Below the pieces are notes generated by a model that ran no database searches, had not been told where the DNA came from, and worked only from the letters and a program-made list of their open reading frames with translations. Below, piece by piece: positions 15,909 through 22,803 of a stretch of 64,000 nt of DNA. A program made the translations under genes and the position numbers. The first letter of the stretch is position 1. The number at the start of each line of letters is the position of its first letter. Source of the stretch: Malikia granosa (GTDB lineage: Bacteria > Pseudomonadota > Gammaproteobacteria > Burkholderiales > Burkholderiaceae_C); contig NZ_PVLQ01000023.1 in NCBI RefSeq assembly GCF_002980595.1, positions 62,001 to 126,000 of the forward strand. The letters are read 5' to 3'.

Positions 15909-17051
15909 TTAGTAGGCGCTGTGTTCGTTGGCGCGGATATGCGACTCGGTGACCTTGCCGCGCATGACGCGGTAGGCCCAGCTGGTGTAGATGACGATCA
16001 GCGGCATGAAGATCAGCGTGGCAACCAGCATCAGGCCCAGAGTCAGGTGGCTCGAGACACTGTCCCAGACCGTCAGCGAGGCGTTGGGCATGGTGCTCGA
16101 CGGCATGATGAAGGGGAACATGGCGGCACCCGCCGTGCCGATCACGCCCGTGATGGCCAGTGACGACAGGATGAAGGCCAGGCCGGTACGGCGAGCAATC
16201 AGCAGCGCCATGGTCAGCAGAGCCGAACAGGTACCAATCACCGGCAACAGCCACAGCATCGGTTGCTGCTCATAATTGCGCCACCAGCCGTCGGCCGCAC
16301 GCACCACGGTCTTGGCCAGTGGATCGGGCATGGCAGCTGCGTCAACCACCGAGGTGATGACGTAGCCTTCGATGCCGCCCAGGCGCAGCCAGAGTCCTGC
16401 CAGCAGGAAGCTGACCACCATCACCATGGCTGCGATCAGGGCGCCGCTGATGGCCCGGTGCTGGATCTGGCCTTCGGTGCGGTGCGCCAGATAGACACCG
16501 CCATGCATGGTGATCATGGCACTGCTGACCACGCCTGCCAGCAGGGCGAAGGGATTGAGCAATTGCCAGAAGCTGCCGGTGTAGGTGGAGACCAAGTAGT
16601 CGTTGAAGTGGAACGGTACCCCCTGCAGCAGGTTGCCAAACGCCACGCCGAAGATCAGCGGCGGCACCGCGCCCCCGATGAACAGGCCCCAGTCCCAGGT
16701 ACTGCGCCAGGTGGCGTTGTGGATCTTGCTGCGGTAGTCGAATCCGACCGGGCGGAAGAACAGCGCCCACAGCACGGCCAGCATCGCCCAGTAGAAGCCG
16801 CTGAAGGCCGTCGCGTAGACCAGTGGCCAGGCGGCGAAGATGGCGCCCCCTCCGGTGATGAACCAGACCTGGTTGCCGTCCCAGTGCGGGCCGACGGTGT
16901 TGATGACCACCCGGCGCTCGATGTCATTCTTGCCGACGAAGGGCAGCAAGGTGCCCACGCCCATGTCATGGCCGTCCATGATGGCGAAGCCGACCAGCAG
17001 CACGCCAACCAGCAGCCACCAGATGACCTTGAGGATTTCGTAATCGAACAT
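15909..17051 (-). CDS. cydB: Cytochrome bd ubiquinol oxidase subunit II
   Basis: The 380-residue integral membrane protein has the subunit II features DGHDMGVGTLLPFVG, NTVGPHWDGNQVWFITGG and FSGFYWAMLAVLWALFFRP. It pairs with CydA to reduce oxygen to water with high affinity, without copper. It lies 13 bases after cydA and 15 bases before cydX. Length is normal for the family. Confidence 0.96.
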   Translation of the reverse strand: MFDYEILKVIWWLLVGVLLVGFAIMDGHDMGVGTLLPFVGKNDIERRVVINTVGPHWDGNQVWFITGGGAIFAAWPLVYATAFSGFYWAMLAVLWALFFRPVGFDYRSKIHNATWRSTWDWGLFIGGAVPPLIFGVAFGNLLQGVPFHFNDYLVSTYTGSFWQLLNPFALLAGVVSSAMITMHGGVYLAHRTEGQIQHRAISGALIAAMVMVVSFLLAGLWLRLGGIEGYVITSVVDAAAMPDPLAKTVVRAADGWWRNYEQQPMLWLLPVIGTCSALLTMALLIARRTGLAFILSSLAITGVIGTAGAAMFPFIMPSSTMPNASLTVWDSVSSHLTLGLMLVATLIFMPLIVIYTSWAYRVMRGKVTESHIRANEHSAY

Positions 17052-17064
17052 GGCAGCTTCTCCT

Positions 17065-18621
17065 TCAGGCGTGGACTTCGTTGTCGTAGCGGCCAGTGCC
17101 CAGGCTGCCTGGGCCCTGGCGCGCGAACTTGACCATCAGGTACATCTCGACGATCAGCAGCACGGTGTAGAAGCCGACGAAGCCGGCCAGCGAACCGTAC
17201 AGGCTTTCGACACTGAGGGTCGAGACGCTCAGGTGCGTGGGCAGCACGCCATAGATGGTCCAGGGCTGGCGGCCGTACTCGGCGACAAACCAGCCGAGCT
17301 CGCAGGCGATCCAGGGTGCCGGCAACATCCACAGCGCCCACTTGAGCAGCCAGGGGCGCTGCGTCATGCCACCAGGCTTGAGCGTGCTCCAGAAGCTCAG
17401 GGTGAACAGGGCCAGCATCAGGAAGCCCAGGCCGACCATGACGCGAAAGCCCCAGAACATCGGCGCCACGCGCGGCACGGTGCTATCGACTGCCTTCTGA
17501 ATCATCTCAGGGGTGGCCTGGCGCACATCGACGACATATTTCTTCAGTAGCAGACCGAAGCCCAGGTCGGCCTTGTGCTGCTCGAACAACTGCAGCGCCG
17601 CGGCGTCCTGGCGGTTCTTGCGCAGGGCCTCGAGCGCGACGACGGCGTGGATGCCGCTTTCGATGCGCAGGCGGTTCTCGGCCTTGATCTCCTTGATGCC
17701 GGGAATTTCCTTGTCGAGCGAGCGCGTGCCGATCAGGCCCATGACCCAGGGAATCTCGATGGCCCAGTCGTTGGCCTGCTTGGCCTCGTTCGGCCAGGCG
17801 ATGACGTTGAAGCCAGCCGGCGCGGGCTCGGTCTCCCACATCGCCTCGATGGCGGCCATCTTGGTCTTCTGTGCCTCGCCGACCATGTAGCCCGACTCGT
17901 CGCCAAGCACGATCACGCTCAGCACCGAGGCCAGGCCGAAGGCCGATGCAACGCGGAAGCTGCGCTTGGCGAACTCGACATTGCGGCCCTTGAGCAGGTA
18001 CCAGGCCGAGATCGACAGCACGAACATCGCGCCCGTGACGTAACCGGCCGAGACCGTGTGCACGAACTTGGCCTGGGCATCGGGGTTGAACACCACGGCC
18101 CAGAAGTCGGTCATCTCCATGCGCATGGTCTGGAAGCTGAACTCGGCGCCGACCGGGTTCTGCATCCAGCCGTTGGCGATCAGGATCCAGAGCGCGCTCA
18201 GGTTGGTGCCGATGGCCATCAGCAGCGTCACCAGCAGATGCTGCGTCTTGGGCAGTCGGTCCCAGCCGAAAAAGAACAGCCCGATCATGGTCGACTCGAG
18301 GAAGAAGGCCATCAGGCCCTCGATTGCCAGTGGCGCGCCGAAGATGTCGCCAACGTAATGCGAGTAGTAGGCCCAGTTGGTGCCGAACTGGAACTCCAGA
18401 GTGATGCCAGTCGTCACGCCGAGCGCGAAGTTGATGCCGAAGAGCTTGCCCCAGAAGCGCGTCATGTCCTTCCAGACGGTCTTGCCCGTCATGACATAGA
18501 CGCTCTCCATGATCACCAGCAGCCAGACCATGCCGATGGTCAGTGGCACGAATAGGAAGTGGTACATCGCGGTCGCTGCAAATTGCAGCCGCGACAGGTC
18601 GACCAGTTGGTCAGAAATCAT
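17065..18621 (-). CDS. cydA: Cytochrome bd ubiquinol oxidase subunit I
   Basis: The 518-residue subunit carries the haems b558, b595 and d. The N terminus has LSRLQFAATAMYHFLFVP, where His21 is the likely haem ligand. The quinol site motif GRQPW is present in AEYGRQPWTIYGVLPTHLS. Length suggests the long Q-loop form. The ATG at 18621 lies inside the end of cydP, so translation of the two is coupled. Confidence 0.97.
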   Translation of the reverse strand: MISDQLVDLSRLQFAATAMYHFLFVPLTIGMVWLLVIMESVYVMTGKTVWKDMTRFWGKLFGINFALGVTTGITLEFQFGTNWAYYSHYVGDIFGAPLAIEGLMAFFLESTMIGLFFFGWDRLPKTQHLLVTLLMAIGTNLSALWILIANGWMQNPVGAEFSFQTMRMEMTDFWAVVFNPDAQAKFVHTVSAGYVTGAMFVLSISAWYLLKGRNVEFAKRSFRVASAFGLASVLSVIVLGDESGYMVGEAQKTKMAAIEAMWETEPAPAGFNVIAWPNEAKQANDWAIEIPWVMGLIGTRSLDKEIPGIKEIKAENRLRIESGIHAVVALEALRKNRQDAAALQLFEQHKADLGFGLLLKKYVVDVRQATPEMIQKAVDSTVPRVAPMFWGFRVMVGLGFLMLALFTLSFWSTLKPGGMTQRPWLLKWALWMLPAPWIACELGWFVAEYGRQPWTIYGVLPTHLSVSTLSVESLYGSLAGFVGFYTVLLIVEMYLMVKFARQGPGSLGTGRYDNEVHA

Positions 18622-18802
18622 GACCTTGCTCCTTGCTTGAGTCAGTTATGGGGCGCATCAGCAGATGATGAGAAGCCCGCTCGGCATCCACCTCTACTTT
18701 CTGGTCGGCCAGGAAAAACCACCAGATTGCGGTCAGCAGCAGCAGCTTGATCGCTACGGCCCAGGCCAGCTTGCGTACCAGCGGATTGGGAGGATTTTTC
18801 AT
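18611..18802 (-). CDS. cydP: Cytochrome oxidase putative small subunit CydP
   Basis: The 63-residue protein has one transmembrane helix (LAWAVAIKLLLLTAIWWFFL) followed by a short polar tail with the ASHHLL sequence. CydP-like proteins precede cydA in many proteobacteria. The start at 18802 follows a GAGGG ribosome-binding site; the upstream in-frame start at 18847 would include the terminator hairpin in the coding region. Its final codons overlap cydA by 11 bases. Confidence 0.85.
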   Translation of the reverse strand: MKNPPNPLVRKLAWAVAIKLLLLTAIWWFFLADQKVEVDAERASHHLLMRPITDSSKEQGHDF

Positions 18803-18818
18803 GCCTGCGCCCTCTTGT

Positions 18819-18844
18819 AAAAAAGCCCATCCGGTAGAACGGGC
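18819..18844 (-). terminator. Intrinsic terminator before cydP
   Basis: On the minus strand an 8-bp stem GCCCGTTC/GGATGGGC (with G-U pairs) and a TACC loop is followed by six T. It lies after the Rieske gene and 17 bases before the cydP start. It may end the Rieske transcript or attenuate a cyd transcript that starts upstream of it. Confidence 0.65.
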
Positions 18845-18893
18845 CAAATCAGCACCATGAGTGGCTTTGCTGAAAACCGGTTGTGACCCTGTC

Positions 18894-19517
18894 TCAAGCT
18901 TTCGCAGCTTGATCTTCGCCGATCAGCAGCTTGCTGTCATCCAAGTAGAAGTGCGGCGGGATTTCGAGGTTGGTCGGAGCTGGCTTGTTGGCGAAGACGC
19001 GACCCGCCAGATCGAAGGTCGACCCGTGACAGGGGCAGAAGAATCCTCCCGGCCAGTCTGCCGGTACGCTCGGGTTGGCCGAACCCTTGGCAACGTTGAC
19101 TGGCGAGCAACCGAGGTGGGTGCAGATGCCGACCGCTACCAAGACTTCAGGCTTGATTGATCGCTGAGTGTTCTTGGCATAGTCAGGCTGATCGCTGCGG
19201 TTGGACGCTGGATCGGCCAGCCCGGGAATCTGCTCCAGCTCGGCGAGCTGCTCGGGCGTGCGGTGCATGATCCATACTGGCTTGCCACGCCATTCAACCA
19301 CCTTGAGCTCGCCCGGAGCCAGGCTGGAGATATCGACCTCGACCGAGGCTCCAGCCGCCTTGGCACGTTCGCTAGGTGCAAAGCTCGAAACAAAAGGTAC
19401 GGCCGTGGCTGCGGCTGCAGCTGCACCTGCCATGCTGGTAAGGGTCAGCCAGCGACGGCGTTCTACATCTATGCCCTGGGCTCTGGCATGTTCGTCAAGG
19501 GGTAGATCTGAGGTCAT
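18894..19517 (-). CDS. petA: Rieske iron-sulfur protein of cytochrome bc1 type
   Basis: The 207-residue protein has a twin-arginine-type N terminus (ERRRWLTLTSMAGAAAAAA) that also serves as a membrane anchor. The Rieske domain binds a 2Fe-2S cluster through CTHLGC (Cys132, His134, Cys137) and CPCHGS (Cys161, Cys163, His164). In the bc1 complex it oxidises quinol. It stands alone here, with no cytochrome b or c1 gene beside it. It lies next to the cyd operon and downstream of a sigma54-type promoter, so it may supplement or substitute for the housekeeping copy. Confidence 0.92.
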   Translation of the reverse strand: MTSDLPLDEHARAQGIDVERRRWLTLTSMAGAAAAAATAVPFVSSFAPSERAKAAGASVEVDISSLAPGELKVVEWRGKPVWIMHRTPEQLAELEQIPGLADPASNRSDQPDYAKNTQRSIKPEVLVAVGICTHLGCSPVNVAKGSANPSVPADWPGGFFCPCHGSTFDLAGRVFANKPAPTNLEIPPHFYLDDSKLLIGEDQAAKA

Positions 19518-19548
19518 GACAAGTCTTTCGTGGATTTGTGCTCATTTA

Positions 19549-19564
19549 CTCAAGAAACGTGCCA
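19549..19564 (-). promoter_or_regulatory. Sigma54-type promoter of the Rieske gene
   Basis: On the minus strand the sequence TGGCACGTTTCTTGAG matches the -24/-12 consensus TGGCACGNNNNTTGCW except at the last GC, which is GA. It lies 32 bases upstream of the ATG at 19517. The sigma54 activator gene is divergent and next to it. Confidence 0.6.
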
Positions 19565-19679
19565 TATTTCTCTTGCTCCCATTTTCTTTTTATTATTGAA
19601 AATATTTCTTTTAAATCAATAACTTGATGGCATCTTTCCGGCTGACTCCCCAACGTAGATCTGAAGACAAGGCATCTTC

Positions 19680-19749
19680 TGTCACTGACATTTGTCAAAA
19701 ATGTCTGACATAGTGATGCAATCCTGCTACCTTCTGGTCTGTCATGACA
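19680..19749. promoter_or_regulatory. Array of TGTCA/TGACA inverted half sites
   Basis: Between 19680 and 19711 lie TGTCA-C-TGACA, then TT-TGTCA, then ATGTC-T-GACAT, all built from the same half site. A further perfect palindrome TGTCATGACA at 19740-19749 covers the ATG of the activator gene. These are placed as an upstream activating sequence about 120-160 bases from the sigma54-type promoter. They are probably bound by the activator encoded at 19744. Confidence 0.55.
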
Positions 19750-21156
19750 AATAACGTTTCATCTGATTCCCAGTCCCAGTCCCAGCCGATCTTGAGCCCT
19801 GACCGTGCCGAACTGACCTCTTTTCTCGAGGGCTTGCCTGAGCCGCACATCCTGTGCGATCCGGACTACCGCATCGTTGCGGCCAACCAGGCCTATCGGC
19901 ACCTGTACGGAGGTGAGGGAGAACTGACTGGCAGAACCTGTTATGAGGTTTCACATCACTTTGACCGGCCTTGCGATCAGGCGGGCGAATCCTGTCCGAT
20001 GGCGCGTGCACGCGAATCAGGCCAACGCGAGCGCATACTGCACCTGCACCACACCTCTTGCGGGCAGAGCTACGTCAATATCGAGCTGACTCCCCTGCTG
20101 AATCCCCGTGGAGAGATGACGGGCTACATCGAGAAAATGGAGACCGTGCAGCATGCTCACCTGCAGCCACAAGCACAGGGTCTGATCGGGCGTAGTCCAG
20201 CCTTTCGCCAGATGCTGGCCTTGGTGATGCGGATCGCCCCAACCGATTCCGCCGTGATGCTGCTCGGCGAGACCGGCACCGGCAAGGACTTGGTGGCGCA
20301 AACGCTGCACGCCTCCAGCCAGCGTGCTGCAAAACCATTTGTGCCAGTAGACTGCTCCAGTTTGACCGAAACACTGTTCGAAAGCGAGTTGTTCGGTCAC
20401 GAACGAGGAGCCTTCACTGATGCGCATCGAGCCAAAGCCGGCTTGGTCGAAACCGCTCATGAAGGCACGCTCTTTCTTGACGAGGTCGGAGACATTCCTC
20501 TCACGATGCAGGTCAAATTGCTGCGCTTGCTTGAGAACGGCGTGTATCGCAGGGTCGGGAGCACTGAGCAGCGCCAAGCCGACGTGCGTATCATCTCGGC
20601 TACGCACCGCGACTTGCCGACCATGGTGCGCGAGGGTCGCTTTCGCGAAGACCTCTATCATCGCCTGTGCACTTTTCCGATCCGTCTGCCCCCGCTCAGA
20701 GCTCGCGCAGACGATCTGCCCCTGTTGGCAGACAGCCTACTGAGCCGTCTGATGCCGCAGCGCCGCATCAAGCTAACATCCGACGCGCTGGAATTGCTGG
20801 GTCATCAGCCTTTTCATGGCAACGTGCGCGAACTGCGCAACCTGCTTGAGCGTGCCATCGTATTGACCGACGACACGCAGATTGGAGTAGAGGCTGTGGA
20901 GTGGGCGCTTCAACTTGACCGGGATCTGCTGAAAGACCCGCAGGACGGAGCCAAGGAGTCAACCTTGTCAGGATCACACTTGCCGATGGGGGGCACCGCA
21001 GAGGGGACACTGCGGGGTTCCTGGCAGCGGCTGCGAGTTGAACAGTTGCGCGAGCGCTTGCAAGGCTGGAGTGGCACCCGGACCGAACTGGCACGTGAGT
21101 TGGGCGTCAGCGAGCGGACGCTTTATCGCAAGCTCAAAGCCTTGGGCATGGTGTGA
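19744..21156 (+). CDS. Sigma54-dependent activator with Cys-rich PAS domain
   Basis: The 470-residue regulator has an N-terminal PAS domain (about 25-135) and a central AAA+ domain (about 145-385). The AAA+ domain has Walker A GETGTGKD and Walker B GTLFLDEVGDIP. A C-terminal Fis-type helix-turn-helix follows (TELARELGVSERTLYRKL). The PAS region contains CYEVSHHFDRPCDQAGESCP, a cysteine pattern suited to metal or redox sensing. The sigma54-contact loop reads GAFTDA where GAFTGA is usual. It faces the Rieske gene and the cyd operon and is probably their activator under low oxygen or redox stress. Confidence 0.88.
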   Translation: MTNNVSSDSQSQSQPILSPDRAELTSFLEGLPEPHILCDPDYRIVAANQAYRHLYGGEGELTGRTCYEVSHHFDRPCDQAGESCPMARARESGQRERILHLHHTSCGQSYVNIELTPLLNPRGEMTGYIEKMETVQHAHLQPQAQGLIGRSPAFRQMLALVMRIAPTDSAVMLLGETGTGKDLVAQTLHASSQRAAKPFVPVDCSSLTETLFESELFGHERGAFTDAHRAKAGLVETAHEGTLFLDEVGDIPLTMQVKLLRLLENGVYRRVGSTEQRQADVRIISATHRDLPTMVREGRFREDLYHRLCTFPIRLPPLRARADDLPLLADSLLSRLMPQRRIKLTSDALELLGHQPFHGNVRELRNLLERAIVLTDDTQIGVEAVEWALQLDRDLLKDPQDGAKESTLSGSHLPMGGTAEGTLRGSWQRLRVEQLRERLQGWSGTRTELARELGVSERTLYRKLKALGMV

Positions 21157-21188
21157 GCAGGGCTGCCTGGTCAGGCAGCGGTTGGCAA

Positions 21189-21453
21189 TCACTTGAGGGA
21201 GGCAAGCAGGGACTGGCTGTCGTGCAGCAGGCAGGACGGAAGTCCTGCATCCGGGCGGCGACGGACTTGCCGGAGCCCTCACCTTCGTCAACTGACATGC
21301 GGACCATGCCAGTGGAAGTGCAGATCTCGACCACATCGACTTACCCGGTCGACACGAGCATGGCCTGGGCGGCCAGCGGCATCAGGGCGTTCACACCAGC
21401 ACCAGCATGGATAACCATGCGGTGGGGCGGCGAATCGGGCAACGCTGCGACAT
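21189..21453 (-). pseudogene. Decayed DUF2946 gene
   Basis: Reading from an ATG at 21453 gives RRPTAWLSMLVLV, then a one-base loss, then NALMPLAAQAML, an in-frame TAA, VEICTSTGMVRMSV, another frame change, and SCLLHDSQS before a TGA. These pieces align in order with the intact DUF2946 protein at 1815-2201. At least three lesions are present. A TATATT box lies just before the ATG, as in the intact copy. Confidence 0.75.
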
Positions 21454-21499
21454 TTGAAAAATATAGGGTGAGATGAAATCAGAACAGTCAAGCCAGAAT

Positions 21500-21515
21500 A
21501 TACTCCACGTAGTAT
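21500..21515. promoter_or_regulatory. Operator-like palindrome before the DUF2892 gene
   Basis: The inverted repeat ATACT-CCACGT-AGTAT lies 19-34 bases before the ATG at 21534, about where a -10 element or transcription start would be. This is a usual place for a repressor of the ArsR type, but the regulator is unknown. Confidence 0.4.
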
Positions 21516-21533
21516 TTCTCAGACGGAGCATCT

Positions 21534-21725
21534 ATGAAAAACAATATCGGCGGCATCGATCGTGTGCTGCGAATCGTGGTTGGGGCTGCGCTCGTCGCTT
21601 CAGCTGTGGGTGGTTTCGTCGGAGCCTGGGGCTACATCGGCTTACTGCCGCTGTTGACCGGCTTGGTGGGCTGGTGCGGTCTTTACAGCTTGCTGGGCAA
21701 GAGCACCTGCTCGCTCAGAAAGTGA
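21534..21725 (+). CDS. DUF2892 (YgaP-like) inner-membrane protein
   Basis: The 63-residue protein has two transmembrane helices and starts MKNNIGGIDRVLRIVVGAAL, the DUF2892 signature. WCGLYSLLGKSTC near the end carries a pair of cysteines. The domain occurs in YgaP fused to rhodanese and often accompanies sulfur or arsenic genes. A GGAG lies six bases before the start. No rhodanese domain is attached here. Confidence 0.85.
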   Translation: MKNNIGGIDRVLRIVVGAALVASAVGGFVGAWGYIGLLPLLTGLVGWCGLYSLLGKSTCSLRK

Positions 21726-21806
21726 ACTTGGTCGCGCCAGATTCAGCAAAACTGCGGACCGTATTCGGCTAGCAGCCGCAAATCCCTTTAGACAAGCAGA
21801 AAAGAA

Positions 21807-22160
21807 ATGAGCACTTTCGATCATGCGGGCCTGATAAAAGACATCAATGCGAACCTGGCCCCGTTGCGCCAAGCGCAGCCAGAAGCGATGAGCGGTTTTG
21901 CCAAGCTGGCCCAAGCTTCGATGGCAGAGGGGGCGATCAGCGCCAAGCACAAGGAACTGATAGCACTGGCAATCGGCATCAGCCAGCGCTGCTCGGGCTG
22001 CATCGGCTTCCACGTCAAGGCACTGATCAAGCTGGGCTGCACCCGTGCCGAACTCGAGGAAATGCTGACGGTCTGCGTCTATATGGGCGGCGGGCCCGCG
22101 CTGATGTACGCGTCCGAAGCCCTCGCTGCCTGGGAAAAAATGCAGCCAGCCCAGGCGTAA
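21807..22160 (+). CDS. Carboxymuconolactone decarboxylase / AhpD-like protein
   Basis: The 117-residue all-helical protein has the AhpD-type redox motif in SQRCSGCIGFHVKALIKLG. The CxxC with a downstream His and the conserved Glu of KELIALAIGIS fit alkylhydroperoxidase-type members. Such proteins reduce peroxide or disulfide partners. It follows the DUF2892 gene by 81 bases on the same strand. A role in sulfur or peroxide stress is likely from context. Confidence 0.85.
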   Translation: MSTFDHAGLIKDINANLAPLRQAQPEAMSGFAKLAQASMAEGAISAKHKELIALAIGISQRCSGCIGFHVKALIKLGCTRAELEEMLTVCVYMGGGPALMYASEALAAWEKMQPAQA

Positions 22161-22554
22161 GCGTTGCGGGTCTTGAAACCCTCAAGCCCAACATCACTCC
22201 AGCCAAGTAGCGCAGTTCGAGAGAGAGACCACCGGGAGGCTTTGTTCCGGGCGTTCAGCTACTTCCATAGAGGCATAAAAAATGTTCGGTGTCAAGTATT
22301 TTCAAGGCATCCCATTTGGCCTGAAACCTTATACGAGACAGCAAGTTAGCTCTGTATCGTGCCACCCGATGGCACCTCGGCGGTGTGGGCTAGGTGCCAC
22401 ATGAGAGCGTTGGGAGAGAAAGCCGGATCGCGCTACATCGGACACGGAGTGCAGCGTCGGCAACCGACCTGAACTCCCATATTACCGGCTTCCCAAACGA
22501 AGAACGCACGGCCTGGAGCCGCGCGTTCTTCATTAAATCTATGTCGGAGCATCG
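22161..22554. other. Intergenic junction between respiratory block and ICE
   Basis: No gene is supported in these 394 bases. The region contains repeated GTGCCA half sites, among them the palindrome GTGCCA-CCCGA-TGGCAC near 22359-22375. It also has a strong hairpin at 22499-22531. The boundary of the Tn4371-type element is expected at or near here, but its published 8-bp direct repeat was not found. Confidence 0.5.
22499..22531. terminator. Strong hairpin downstream of the trb operon
   Basis: Arms GAAGAACGC and GCGTTCTTC pair perfectly, and inside them CGGC pairs with GCCG around the loop CTGGA. It lies 24 bases beyond the stop of the last trb-operon gene. Neither side has a long T tract, so efficiency as an intrinsic terminator is uncertain. 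Confidence 0.55.
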
Positions 22555-22803
22555 TCATCCTGACTTCGGGGTGGCGACGGCCTTGGCCTTGCCACCCCGC
22601 TTGAATCCCCGATCCCCCGCCATGAAGGCTTCGAGCATGTGCGGGATCAGCGTGGCCGCATCGACCGCTTCGCCATAGGTCTGCGCATGAAGAGCGGCGT
22701 ACCGGTCTAGATCCATTTTCAGGCTGGCTGGACAAGCGAATGTCAGCTTGGTGCTGCTGGTCGATGGCAGCGGCCCAAGCCGGAGTTTTCTGGCCATGTT
22801 CAT
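22555..22803 (-). CDS. DUF2274 protein of the trb operon
   Basis: The 82-residue protein contains RKLRLGPLPSTSSTKLTF and a helical DLDRYAALHAQTYGEAVDAA, the DUF2274 features. This family is found at the end of the trb operon in Tn4371-type elements, but its role is unknown. The ATG at 22803 overlaps the TGA of trbI (ATGA). The tail is Lys/Ala rich. Confidence 0.85.
   Translation of the reverse strand: MNMARKLRLGPLPSTSSTKLTFACPASLKMDLDRYAALHAQTYGEAVDAATLIPHMLEAFMAGDRGFKRGGKAKAVATPKSG

Noticed and set aside
16263-18555. Plus-strand frames of 289 and 326 codons over cydB and cydA
   Set aside because: Both are antisense shadows of cytochrome bd genes with no recognisable domain.
19615-19640. 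ATCAA-TAAC-TTGAT as an FNR box near the Rieske gene
   Set aside because: FNR sites read TTGAT-N4-ATCAA. Here the half sites point the other way, so it does not match.
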